Positions 1 through 7,122 are shown, counted from the first letter of the stretch. The stretch: DNA of 12,455 bases from DATKCJ01 sp035513275 (GCA_035513275.1 DATKCJ010000162.1:1-12455), one strand, 5' to 3'. The notes: generated by a model not told the origin, from the letters alone. Translations and numbers: made by a program.

Positions 1-22
1 CCTGCTAATGAACACCCCTTGT

Positions 23-200
23 TTGTCATCGCGAGCCCGACGAAGTCGGGCAGCCTGTCATCCGAAGCCTTGGCGTAGGATGATGGCGATCCATCTGAAA
101 TCCAGATGGATGGCCGCGTCGCTTCGCTTCTCGCCATGACAGACTTGGTTCATGGGCTCTACCACGCAGCATGTGCTGCTCGGTGCTCTCGCAATGACAA
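23..200. repeat. REP/MITE-like mosaic element with terminal inverted repeats
   Basis: The ends are near-perfect inverted repeats: TTGTCATCGCGAG at 23-35 and CTCGCAATGACAA at 188-200, matching at 12 of 13 positions. Inside are four further perfect or near-perfect stems: GCCCGA/TCGGGC (35-40/46-51), TCATCC/GGATGA (58-63/78-83), ATCCATCTG/CAGATGGAT (89-97/103-111) and GCAGCA/TGCTGC (166-171/174-179). The 'GTCAT-GCGAG...' ends and the GAAGCGAAGCGACG core (minus strand) resemble a widespread class of non-coding dispersed repeats found in many bacterial genomes. No transposase is present. Copy number elsewhere in the genome cannot be judged from one window. Confidence 0.6.
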
Positions 201-232
201 GAAAAGTGCACGATGCATGCTGGCTGGATCTC

Positions 233-264
233 GGACCGCGTAGCACTTTGTGCGCGCGTGGTCC
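233..264. other. Long imperfect stem-loop
   Basis: The stem is built from GGACC/GGTCC, then GCG/CGC, then GCAC/GTGC around a TTT loop, with a 2-nt bulge and a small internal loop. It lies beyond the receptor's terminator and outside the terminal repeats of the neighbouring element. It may be another piece of repeat DNA. It has no T-tract on either strand, so it is not an intrinsic terminator. Confidence 0.4.
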
Positions 265-351
265 CGACAGGCACATCTGAACCATCAGACTCGTGGTCTG
301 CATCACTCGGAGCCCGGAATCGTGCAGCGAGCCGGGATGCCACCGCGGAGC

Positions 352-389
352 AAAAAAAGAAAGATGGCCCGCAGCGGATGCTGCGGACC
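352..389 (-). terminator. Rho-independent terminator of the TonB-dependent receptor gene
   Basis: Read on the minus strand, a 10-bp stem (GGTCCGCAGC pairing with GCTGCGGGCC, one T-G wobble) closes a 4-nt ATCC loop. It is followed by ATCTTTCTTTTTTT, a run that is almost all T. The stem begins 80 nt after the receptor's TGA stop. GC-rich stem, tight loop and T-tract are all textbook, and it points the right way to end the receptor transcript. Confidence 0.9.
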
Positions 390-468
390 GTCTCGCAAAA
401 CATTGAACTGGGTTTCAGCCTGGCAAGCCGGTCTCGCATTCGAAACCGGGCTCTCGTGAATCAGTTGC

Positions 469-3400
469 TCAGAATGAGAACGTGTTCGTGACAAACCATT
501 CCTGGGCCGGTGCGATGCGGACCGAGGCCCATGTCTGGCCATCGGGCTGCACCGAGATCGGAATCACTTCGTCCTCCGCAAATGCATTGCGGATGTTGAG
601 CTGAATCCTCCAGCTAAGCTTCCTGCTGATCTTGCGCTCGTAGCTGAGCCACAGATCGATCGAATCCTCGGACGGGCCGTAGTATGGGCTCTCCAAGTCG
701 AAGCTTGCCAGGCCACCGGCGCCCGCAAGCACCGGATAGCCGATGACGACCTTGTCCTGCCAGCGGTAGCTGCCGCCCACGCCGACGTTCTTGAGGAAGC
801 CGTCGAGGAAGGTGTAGTTCGTGACGAAGTTGTAGCGCCACTTGCGAAGTTCCGACGCAGCCGAGTTCTCCTGGAGCTTGAGCAGCGTGTATTGCCCGCG
901 CCATCCGGCCCACGCTGCGCGCAGTTCATTGCCTGCAGAATAGTCGGAGTTGAAACGGACCAAATCTCCACCGGGCCCGGCCATCAGTGCATCCATGTAG
1001 GTCACAAGCTCATCGAGGACAGGGCCACCGAAGTTGAATCGGACGGCCTCGGTCTTCGACGCATTGAAGGAGATACGCCAGTTCGGCAGCGGATTGGCGG
1101 TCAACTCCAGTTCGTAGCCCTCCGATTGTGTGTCGGCTGTAACCGCGAAGCCCTGCATCAGTGGGGCCCCACGGTAGTCATACACGCTCGCCGGGGCGGG
1201 CAGGATTGGGTTGGCCTCGTATTGGCCGCGTGTCTGCAGCGCCGTCTGGGTTGTCGGGCCGACCCCGTAGTTCCAAGCAGGGAAGTAGCCTTTTTCGGCG
1301 AGCCAGACCTGCATTTCGTTGATTGCCTGGATTCCCGCATCACGACGGGTATTGGCTTGCGCCGTCGTTTCCAGAGTGGAGTTCGCGGGAGGCGCAGTTG
1401 ACACACCTGCAGCGACCGGTCTGCCGGTCGTGTTATCCACATAGACCGGATCCCAAAGATACCGCCGTCCCGTGTAAGGAGTGAGGTCGGTCTGTCCGGA
1501 AGAACCCCAGTCATACAGGGACATGTAGTAGACCTTGATGTTGCGCCAGTTAAGCGCATCCCTGATCGTGTTGTAGATGCCGCTGTTATCGAGTTGGGTG
1601 TTGGATGAGGTAGAGTTGGTCTCATACTTCAACGCACGGAGAGAATACTTTCCGTCCTTCGTAGCGATCAGGACGCTGTAATCCTTTGTCTCGCCAGTGG
1701 GGTTTGGGTGCGGATTGCCATAGATGTCACGGCGCAAGTCGGTGATCCGGAAGTTGCTCGATTCGTTATACGTCAGGCTCACGTTGATGGGTAGCGGATC
1801 CCTTTCGCCCAGCAACCTGTTCAGATGCACGACGACTCCGGATGCGGTCGAGTGACTCTTTTCCAGCACGCGATATTGATGCGAGAGAACTGGGGCGGAG
1901 TCGTTCGGAAGGCCATAGGGTCGGCTGGCTGCCGACCCGGTCGAGTTAAGATTCAGTGCACCGCGGTTGATGGCTCCCGCTTGAGGCTGAGCGGTCACGC
2001 TCCTGCTATTAACCTCATCGTAGCGCCAGCCAAACGTAGCCACAATGGCGTCGTCCCACAAGAAGCCCTGCCACGAACCGGCATAGGACTTAGTCTCACG
2101 TTTGCCCTTGGCCGCCCTTGTGACGAGACTTTCATTCCCGCCATAGTTGTAGCGTAGGAGTGAATTGTGGAAGTTGCTGTTCCAACCGACATAGTTGGCG
2201 GGATTCGAAACCTGGGTAAGTTGGGCATATGCAACGCCGGTGGTGGGGTTCAACACCGGTGCGCCGTTGAAGATCGGGATAGGCGCAGCAAGTGAGCTTC
2301 CCGCAGGACGCGTATCTTGCAGTCGTCCCGCCGGCACGTTCCATGGGTCGGTGTAGACGACTCCTGCCGCGTTCCTCCAAGTCATGTCAAACTGGTAGAT
2401 ATTCCCATCCTGCAGCGTCACAGGAGATTGGATGCCTGGAATATTGGAACCTTCCGCCGAGGGCGCGGTAGCCAGCGATGAACCAAGGTAAACGACCGCG
2501 ACAGGCGGGAGATTGGTGAAGTTGTCGAAACTTCCTTGAAGCTTGAAATTCGAATAAGCCGTGGAGTTGGCATACATCTGCCAAGAGCGCGTCTCCGTGA
2601 TGTAAGCGTCGTCACTGTAGACTCCATTGAAGCGGTGCTTGCCGAGGAGCTTCGCCAAGAAACTCTCTTCATCGAAGATATCCCTGGAGCGCAGCTCAGC
2701 GAAGAGGGTGACGCGGAAATTCTCGCGATCGCTCTTGTAAGAATTTCCGGTGCCGGGACCGGCGGGGACAAAGGGGCGGCCGTAGTTCGGGTTGCCAACA
2801 TTGACGTTCGCCGAATTGTTCGGCCCAGTGACGTAGTCTTGGAAGTTCTGCAGGATGTCGATGTTGATCACCGGGTTGCCGAGGAGGGCCTGCTGCCCAC
2901 GTTCGTATTTCTGCCGGTCGTAAGTGAACTGGAATGCCAGACGATCGTCGAAGGCAGTCTGGCTGAAATCGAGGTTGTAGGCTTTCCAGTCTTCCCACTC
3001 ATTCTTGGTCGGACCGTCGATCAGTTCGTTGTAGAAGTCGAAAACCGTCGGATCGGTCAACGAAGCGTTCCGGTATTGGCCGAACAGGTAGTTGGGCAGG
3101 CGCGCGTTGGTGGCATACCCACTCAGGCTGCTCAGGTTGGAAAACATGTCCGAATACCTCAGGCCGAGGAGACCGTCAGCCGCGCCGCGCGTAGTCCCGT
3201 TGGCGTTCAATGCACCCGAGTTAACGACGCCTCCGTAGATCCGGTAGAGTTGGTTCGACCCACCGTCGATGAACCAAATGGGTTGCTGTTGGTTGGCGTA
3301 ACCGCCCACCCAAGGACTGAAAGTGTTGCCCGCTGAACCGATCTGATACCCGTTCAGGATGGAAAACTTGCCCATGCCACTATTCAGGTCTCTTTGGGCG

Positions 3401-4299
3401 GGAGTGGCGGCGTCCGGACGGAACCACGGCGTGATTCTGTCCTCCGGCGGAATGGTGCGCGGACGGTTCGCATCAATCCTTCCGTCCTCAAACTTCAACT
3501 TGATGCTCGTGCGCCAGGTGCGGTCGCTGAAGAGCTGCGGATCGAAGCGGACAGAGGCATATACGCGCTCGTCGTCCTCGTAAGTGAAACTCTGGCGGAA
3601 CTTCTCCTGATCCCACAGGCCGGCCACGCGGATCGCGAGCGTGTTGTCGATAAGGACCTGGTTCAAGTCGATCAAACCGCGAACGCTGTCATACGAGCCG
3701 ACTTTGAATTCCACCTTGCCGCGGTTGGAATACTCGGCACCGCGAGTTGACGCGTTGACGATACCGGCGGGGCTGCCCAAGCCGAACAGGAAGGAGTTCG
3801 CACCGCGGTTGATGTCAATGCGTTCGACGTTGAACGAGTCCCATGGGATATCAGTGCCGAAGAAGTCGCGTGTGTTGTCGGCCGAGTCCAATCCGCGGAC
3901 GCGCTGGGAGTTCGAAGGGTTCAGGAGGTTATCGGACTCATTGACAGAGGTTGCGTTGCCCAAACCGGCAAAGGTGCCGCGCGTGCCCGCTACTTCGGCG
4001 TTCGTCGTATACTGCAGCAGCGTGCTGCTGTCAGTCGCACCGACGTCCTGGAGGAACTGCTCTGTGATGACCGAGATCGCCGAGGCGACATCCTTCAGCT
4101 CCGTTCGGATGCGAGTGCCGGCAAGAGTCTCGGTGGCTTGGTAGCCTGTGTCTCTCGTCCCGCTCACTTCGAACGGCGAAAGGACGATGACCTCTTCGTC
4201 CGTCTCCGGAGTCGTTGCATCGGGCGTTACTTGCGCCGCGAGCGGCCAACTTGCTCCGATGAGCATGGTGACCGCTGTAAACTTACGCAGGGTATTCAT
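469..4299 (-). CDS. TonB-dependent outer-membrane receptor (Opitutaceae type)
   Basis: This 1276-aa protein should form an outer-membrane beta-barrel that takes up a ligand using TonB/ExbBD energy. Residues 1-22 are a signal peptide (MNTLRK, then a hydrophobic core ending in PLAA). An acidic stretch and 'EEVIVLSPFEVSG' (about 35-47) follow, occupying the TonB-box position. The plug spans roughly 55-190: 'DVASAISVITEQFLQDVGA' near 70-88 and 'IDINRGANSFLFGLGSPAGI' at 161-180 are characteristic. The remainder is barrel, rich in aromatic beta-strands, ending in F at 'NTFSF', as expected for BAM recognition. The size is larger than classical siderophore receptors and closer to SusC-like ones, but there is no SusD neighbour and no N-terminal carboxypeptidase-like domain. 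The ATG at 4299 immediately precedes the signal peptide; no Shine-Dalgarno sequence is evident. The gene has its own upstream region with repeated promoters and its own terminator, so it is probably a separate transcription unit. The substrate cannot be read from the sequence; a glycan fragment is a guess from the adjacent esterase. Confidence 0.96.
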   Translation of the reverse strand: MNTLRKFTAVTMLIGASWPLAAQVTPDATTPETDEEVIVLSPFEVSGTRDTGYQATETLAGTRIRTELKDVASAISVITEQFLQDVGATDSSTLLQYTTNAEVAGTRGTFAGLGNATSVNESDNLLNPSNSQRVRGLDSADNTRDFFGTDIPWDSFNVERIDINRGANSFLFGLGSPAGIVNASTRGAEYSNRGKVEFKVGSYDSVRGLIDLNQVLIDNTLAIRVAGLWDQEKFRQSFTYEDDERVYASVRFDPQLFSDRTWRTSIKLKFEDGRIDANRPRTIPPEDRITPWFRPDAATPAQRDLNSGMGKFSILNGYQIGSAGNTFSPWVGGYANQQQPIWFIDGGSNQLYRIYGGVVNSGALNANGTTRGAADGLLGLRYSDMFSNLSSLSGYATNARLPNYLFGQYRNASLTDPTVFDFYNELIDGPTKNEWEDWKAYNLDFSQTAFDDRLAFQFTYDRQKYERGQQALLGNPVINIDILQNFQDYVTGPNNSANVNVGNPNYGRPFVPAGPGTGNSYKSDRENFRVTLFAELRSRDIFDEESFLAKLLGKHRFNGVYSDDAYITETRSWQMYANSTAYSNFKLQGSFDNFTNLPPVAVVYLGSSLATAPSAEGSNIPGIQSPVTLQDGNIYQFDMTWRNAAGVVYTDPWNVPAGRLQDTRPAGSSLAAPIPIFNGAPVLNPTTGVAYAQLTQVSNPANYVGWNSNFHNSLLRYNYGGNESLVTRAAKGKRETKSYAGSWQGFLWDDAIVATFGWRYDEVNSRSVTAQPQAGAINRGALNLNSTGSAASRPYGLPNDSAPVLSHQYRVLEKSHSTASGVVVHLNRLLGERDPLPINVSLTYNESSNFRITDLRRDIYGNPHPNPTGETKDYSVLIATKDGKYSLRALKYETNSTSSNTQLDNSGIYNTIRDALNWRNIKVYYMSLYDWGSSGQTDLTPYTGRRYLWDPVYVDNTTGRPVAAGVSTAPPANSTLETTAQANTRRDAGIQAINEMQVWLAEKGYFPAWNYGVGPTTQTALQTRGQYEANPILPAPASVYDYRGAPLMQGFAVTADTQSEGYELELTANPLPNWRISFNASKTEAVRFNFGGPVLDELVTYMDALMAGPGGDLVRFNSDYSAGNELRAAWAGWRGQYTLLKLQENSAASELRKWRYNFVTNYTFLDGFLKNVGVGGSYRWQDKVVIGYPVLAGAGGLASFDLESPYYGPSEDSIDLWLSYERKISRKLSWRIQLNIRNAFAEDEVIPISVQPDGQTWASVRIAPAQEWFVTNTFSF

Positions 4300-4355
4300 G
4301 TTGGAACTGAACTTGGGGTTGGTAGGGTTAACCGCCCGAACGCCGCATCAAAGCG

Positions 4356-4365
4356 AAACGCGTTT
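4356..4365. promoter_or_regulatory. Perfect palindrome AAACGCGTTT, candidate operator in the receptor leader
   Basis: A 10-bp perfect palindrome with a central CG lies in the receptor's 5' leader, about 57 nt upstream of the ATG and about 100 nt downstream of the nearest TATAAT. AAAC...GTTT with a central CpG is the general style of LacI/GalR-family operators, but the half-site spacing differs from the usual AAACGTTT core. No regulator gene is in the window, so this is only a candidate. Confidence 0.3.
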
Positions 4366-4462
4366 GCAAGAAGAGCAGCTGGGGTGCGACGCAAGATCGG
4401 TGTTTGCGTGAGGGAATTGAGGCGCCGCGTGACGCGCGTATCAAACTCACCGAAGGTCTAAA

Positions 4463-4468
4463 ATTATA
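4463..4468 (-). promoter_or_regulatory. -10 box TATAAT, receptor-proximal copy
   Basis: This is a perfect consensus -10 on the minus strand in the repeat copy nearest the receptor. A start about 7 nt downstream would give a leader of about 157 nt. No good -35 is visible: the best match is TTCAAA-like at a spacing of about 20 nt. The dyad at 4489-4512 begins about where a class II activator site would lie. Which of the three copies is used cannot be told. Confidence 0.5.
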
Positions 4469-4530
4469 GCGCTTGACCGTTCACGGCGTTTGAAAAGGAG
4501 CGAACTTTCAAAACTCACCGAAGGTCTAAT

Positions 4531-4536
4531 ATTATA
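4531..4536 (-). promoter_or_regulatory. -10 box TATAAT, middle copy
   Basis: Second perfect TATAAT on the minus strand, 68 bp upstream of the first. The -35 is again weak (TTCAAA with a 19-nt spacer). The dyad TTTGAAA-N10-TTTCAAA at 4556-4579 would cover about -32 to -55, and the GCCGT-GA-ACGGC inverted repeat sits inside the spacer between -10 and -35. This is the best-formed module of the three. Confidence 0.5.
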
Positions 4537-4597
4537 GCGTTTGCCGTTCACGGCGTTTGAAAACGAGCGAACTTTCAAAACTCACCGAAGGTCTAAT

Positions 4598-4603
4598 ATT
4601 ATA
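4598..4603 (-). promoter_or_regulatory. -10 box TATAAT, distal truncated copy
   Basis: Third perfect TATAAT on the minus strand, 67 bp upstream of the second. The repeat breaks off just beyond it, so the dyad and the spacer palindrome are missing. If the dyad is needed for activity, this copy should be weak or silent. Confidence 0.35.
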
Positions 4604-4613
4604 GCGTTTGCCG

Positions 4614-4863
4614 GTTGAGGGCGTCCACAAATTCGCGACCTCCGATTCAGCCTAACGCCGACAAACAAACTCTCGCATGGTCGGATCAAGATCTGCGGCG
4701 CTCGCATCACCAGCAGCGCACGCGCGAGTGGGCTCTCGCAACAAGGCAAACGTCGGCGAACTCAACCGCCGAATCACAGCTCTCGAGGCCGGGCGGTTCG
4801 CAAACAATTGTCGTCACGCGCAGCACCTTCTTCCGTTCCCTCGGTCAAGTGCGTAACCACGCT
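4614..4863. other. Intergenic stretch between esterase and receptor genes, no recognised gene
   Basis: This lies beyond the promoter repeats and before the esterase's stop codon. I find no convincing gene. A plus-strand frame reading 'GELNRRITALEAGRF' near 4760-4800 looks faintly protein-like, but it has no start, partner or family match that I can recognise. No intrinsic terminator with a T-tract is seen after the esterase stop. Together with 4300-4613 this makes a 564-bp gap, the largest between genes in the window. Confidence 0.5.
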
Positions 4864-6843
4864 TCACCACGGGGGGCGGCCCTCTGTCACACCGGGCCAA
4901 TCGTCGGTGCGGAACGGCGCCGCCGGAAGGCCAGCTCCATTCTCCAGGGTTGCCAGGGGGTTCGCTTGCCAGGCATAGCGCACAGCAATGGGTTCCGGCA
5001 CATCCACTGAGGAAACTACCACGCTGTCTCCGTCGATACGCGCGTCTGCCCAGTGCCATTCCTTTTCCTCGCCGGCCACGGAAAATTCTCCCAGTTGATC
5101 GCCCCGCATGCGCAAGCCCCCTTCGGTGTGGTCGAAGTGCAGCCGGATAGAGTTGCCCTCGCGCTCCATCGACCGAAACACCGGACCGTGTGCGATCACT
5201 TCCCTGCCGTGGTGATTCGCGAGAGCAAGCAACGCGAGCCGCTCACCCACGGGCTTCTTGTCGCGGGGATGGATGTTGTCGGCTTCGCCCGTGTCTATTG
5301 TCACAACCAAGCCCGAGTTAGGCACGATGCTCGCGCTGATCGCTTGTGCTTCGCGCAGTTCGGCCCAGTCGTCTGTGCCAGGCTTGGCTTTGCGTGCTTG
5401 GAAGGCCGGAAGGCTGACGATGTAAAATGGAAACTGGCCTTGGCCAAACGCGCGCCTCCAATCCTCGATCATCGCTGGCAGGAGCGTGCGATACTGAAAC
5501 GCACGATTCGAGTTCGCCTCACCTTGATACCACAGCGCACCAGCAATCGCCAACGGCGCGATAGGGGCGATCATGCCATGGAACATCACGGCCGGCATCG
5601 TCGGATAGTTTTCGTAACCAAGTGGCAACGGATGCGGCGGCCTCGCATCGACACTCACCTTCGCGCGCCAATCCCCGGCAAGCGGGATTTCCTTTCCATC
5701 AGGCAGAGCGAGTCGGATCGATTCCGAGGCGGAAAGAAAACCGTTCTTTGAGCGACGCTTAAGGACACGGATCGTGATCGAGTTTCGACCGGGCTGAAGC
5801 AAATCGCTCGCAATCCGGTAGGTCCGCGGGTTCTCGACCCATGAACTCGCGCCCACCCAGGTGCCGTTTACGTAGGCAGTGTCCAACTTTTCCACCTCGC
5901 CGAGGTGCAGCACGGCCAAGCCCTCCTGCAGCGAGTCGGGCAGGTCAAACTCGCGACGGAACCACACGACCGCCGGGACATCCGACAGGCCAAACGACTC
6001 GAAGGCGTTCAAAAGGTTTACCCGCTTCCAGTCACTGTCGTCGAGCGACGGATCGGCCCACGTGGCACCGACCAAACCGGCGTCATACTCGTCGAGCCAG
6101 TTCATGAGGAAGCTCCCGTATTCCCGCGCGCCAGAGGCTCGAAGCTCCTCGAGCTTCGCCATCGGAACCGCGAAGTCCTCCATCCCACCCAACGTTTCCG
6201 GGTCCATCCATGATTCCGCCGGCGCGCCGCCGAGACTGTTTTGTATCAAGCCGATGGGCACACCCGTTTCCGCCTGCACGCGGCGCGCGAAGAAATATGC
6301 CACCGCCGAGATTCCCTCGCGCCCGGAAGCGGTCTGCGGCGAGCACACCTTCCACATGCCTTGTGGCACCGCCACCGGCGCATGGGCAGCCCGCGTGGCA
6401 ACTGTGAAGAACCGGATCTGAGGATGATTCGCCTCCGCGACCTCTCGCGCGCCGTCAACCACGCCTGCCAGGCCCGTCTGCATGTTCGACTGGCCGCCAC
6501 AGAGCCACACGTCGCCGACAACTACGTTCTGCAATTCGACTTCCTGCGAACCCTTTACCCGGACAACAAATTCCGTGCCCACCGGAGGTGGATCCACGCG
6601 CACCTCCCAGCGGCCGTCCGCGTCGGCCACGCCGCTCGCCACGCGATCGCCGATCTCCACGCGCACCGTCTCACCCGGCGCAGTCCATCCCCAGAAGGTG
6701 TTCGGCTTGCCGCGTTGAAGCACCATGTTGTCGCCAAAAACCGGACTGAGAAATGGCAAAGGTCCTTCGGCTGCCGTGACGAACAGAGCGTGCGACAGCG
6801 CGAGGCCAATCAGGACGATACGGACGAACTTGCTCGCGATCAT
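4864..6843 (-). CDS. Secreted SGNH-type sialate O-acetylesterase-like enzyme
   Basis: The 659-aa product probably removes O-acetyl groups from sialic acid or other acetylated glycans in the periplasm or outside the cell. Numbering from the ATG at 6843, residues 1-25 are a signal peptide (MIASKFVRIVLIGLALSHAL...). An N-terminal sandwich starts at 'SPVFGDNMVLQRGKP'. The SGNH blocks follow: 'CGGQSNM' with the nucleophile Ser119, 'IQNSLGGAPAESW' at 200-212, 'YQGEAN' at 439-444, and 'DNIHPRDK' with Asp522 and His525 as the other catalytic residues. Residues about 260-385 form an inserted jelly-roll-like domain ('WKRVNLLNAF', 'AVVWFRREFDLP', 'AYVNGTWVG'), usual for this family. A TTG at 6906 would add 21 residues and has a good GAGGAA 6 nt upstream; I prefer the ATG because the signal peptide begins there, but the choice is open. 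True substrate may be an acetylated plant or algal polysaccharide rather than sialate. The next gene downstream is the receptor. Confidence 0.93.
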   Translation of the reverse strand: MIASKFVRIVLIGLALSHALFVTAAEGPLPFLSPVFGDNMVLQRGKPNTFWGWTAPGETVRVEIGDRVASGVADADGRWEVRVDPPPVGTEFVVRVKGSQEVELQNVVVGDVWLCGGQSNMQTGLAGVVDGAREVAEANHPQIRFFTVATRAAHAPVAVPQGMWKVCSPQTASGREGISAVAYFFARRVQAETGVPIGLIQNSLGGAPAESWMDPETLGGMEDFAVPMAKLEELRASGAREYGSFLMNWLDEYDAGLVGATWADPSLDDSDWKRVNLLNAFESFGLSDVPAVVWFRREFDLPDSLQEGLAVLHLGEVEKLDTAYVNGTWVGASSWVENPRTYRIASDLLQPGRNSITIRVLKRRSKNGFLSASESIRLALPDGKEIPLAGDWRAKVSVDARPPHPLPLGYENYPTMPAVMFHGMIAPIAPLAIAGALWYQGEANSNRAFQYRTLLPAMIEDWRRAFGQGQFPFYIVSLPAFQARKAKPGTDDWAELREAQAISASIVPNSGLVVTIDTGEADNIHPRDKKPVGERLALLALANHHGREVIAHGPVFRSMEREGNSIRLHFDHTEGGLRMRGDQLGEFSVAGEEKEWHWADARIDGDSVVVSSVDVPEPIAVRYAWQANPLATLENGAGLPAAPFRTDDWPGVTEGRPPW

Positions 6844-6935
6844 GATATTTGGGCGTGATGGTGCGCCGCGGGAGTGGGAGGTGCGATGCAGACCACTGCC
6901 ACGCAACTTTCGTTCCTCGAACCCGGCAAACGCCC

Positions 6936-6967
6936 GGACGCTCTAACTCTAGCGAGAGAGCCCGTCC
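6936..6967 (-). terminator. Possible weak terminator hairpin after the small ORF
   Basis: Stem GGAC plus GCTCT pairs with AGAGC plus GTCC, with a 2-nt bulge and a 12-nt loop. It begins 10 nt after the stop codon of the small membrane ORF and before the esterase gene. It lacks a clear T-tract on the minus strand, so intrinsic termination is uncertain; it could also be an mRNA-stabilising or regulatory structure. Confidence 0.3.
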
Positions 6968-6976
6968 GCCGCGCAT

Positions 6977-7105
6977 TCAAAACAGGGTGAACAGTCCCGC
7001 CTCGGCGCACGCGCAGAATGCGACCGGCACCACAACGGCCGGCACGAGCTTCGCCAGGCGGCTTCGGGCCGGACTTTTCGACGGGCGCTGATCCTTGGAT
7101 AGCAC
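6977..7105 (-). CDS. Putative 42-aa single-pass membrane protein
   Basis: A GTG at 7105 opens a 42-codon frame, 17 nt after the stop of the large propeller gene. The first 19 residues are basic (Lys4, Arg7, Lys10, Arg14, Arg16, Lys19). Residues 20-42 (LVPAVVVPVAFCACAEAGLF, then TLF) form one hydrophobic segment to the very end, with two cysteines (31, 33) and one glutamate (35). The layout predicts N-terminus inside and a C-terminal anchor. Base composition by codon position is coding-like by hand count: about 69, 52 and 79 percent GC at positions 1, 2 and 3. GAAAG, 5 nt upstream of the GTG, is a poor ribosome site, so it may depend on translational coupling. I do not recognise the family. 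It could also be chance or the remnant of a larger gene. Confidence 0.4.
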   Translation of the reverse strand: MLSKDQRPSKSPARSRLAKLVPAVVVPVAFCACAEAGLFTLF

Positions 7106-7122
7106 GGATGCTTTCGGGAGGC

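Larger units (their letters stand above)
1..468. other. Hairpin-rich non-coding region downstream of the receptor gene
   Basis: I see no convincing gene here: the open frames are short, overlap in several frames and have no recognisable protein content. The stretch holds the receptor's terminator (352-389), a mosaic of short perfect hairpins bounded by a 13-bp inverted repeat (23-200), a long imperfect hairpin (233-264), and two smaller stems at 286-300 (CAGAC/GTCTG) and 313-336 (CCCGG/CCGGG). It resembles repeat-laden intergenic DNA. What lies to the left of base 1 is unknown. Confidence 0.6.
4446..4613 (-). repeat. Tandem 67-68-bp promoter-containing repeat, 2.5 copies
   Basis: Units start with CTCACCGAAGGTCTAA (plus strand) at 4446, 4514 and 4581, giving spacings of 68 and 67 bp. 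The first two are full length and differ at only a few positions; the third is nearly identical to the second for about 33 bp and then diverges after GTTTGCCG. On the minus strand, the direction of the receptor gene, each copy carries TATAAT. The two full copies also carry the dyad TTTGAAA-N10-TTTCAAA (4489-4512 and 4556-4579). The second copy has the perfect GCCGT/ACGGC inverted repeat (4543-4554); in the first, one outer base pair is lost (4476-4487). The block sits 142-314 bp upstream of the receptor ATG. Confidence 0.85.

Noticed and set aside
213..491. Plus-strand open frames of 69-92 codons near the left end
   Set aside because: They overlap the terminator, the hairpins and the end of the receptor gene, are low-complexity Arg/Ser-rich, and have no ribosome site.
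2536..3336. 266-codon plus-strand open frame inside the receptor gene
   Set aside because: It is antisense to the beta-barrel region, rich in Val, Glu and Arg without recognisable motifs, and explained by GC-rich codon bias of the true gene.
4652..4658. GCCTAAC, resembling the outer box of an integron attC site
   Set aside because: No matching GTTRRRY box with the required inverted core occurs within the expected 60-140 bp, and there is no integrase or cassette structure.
4720..4830. Plus-strand frame with 'GELNRRITALEAGRF', possible remnant of a coding sequence
   Set aside because: No start codon context, no family recognition and only a few tens of residues; not distinguishable from chance in GC-rich DNA.
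7022..7044. CCGGC/GCCGG inverted repeat as a terminator of the propeller gene
   Set aside because: Only a 5-bp stem with a long loop, no T-tract, and it lies within the likely small coding frame.
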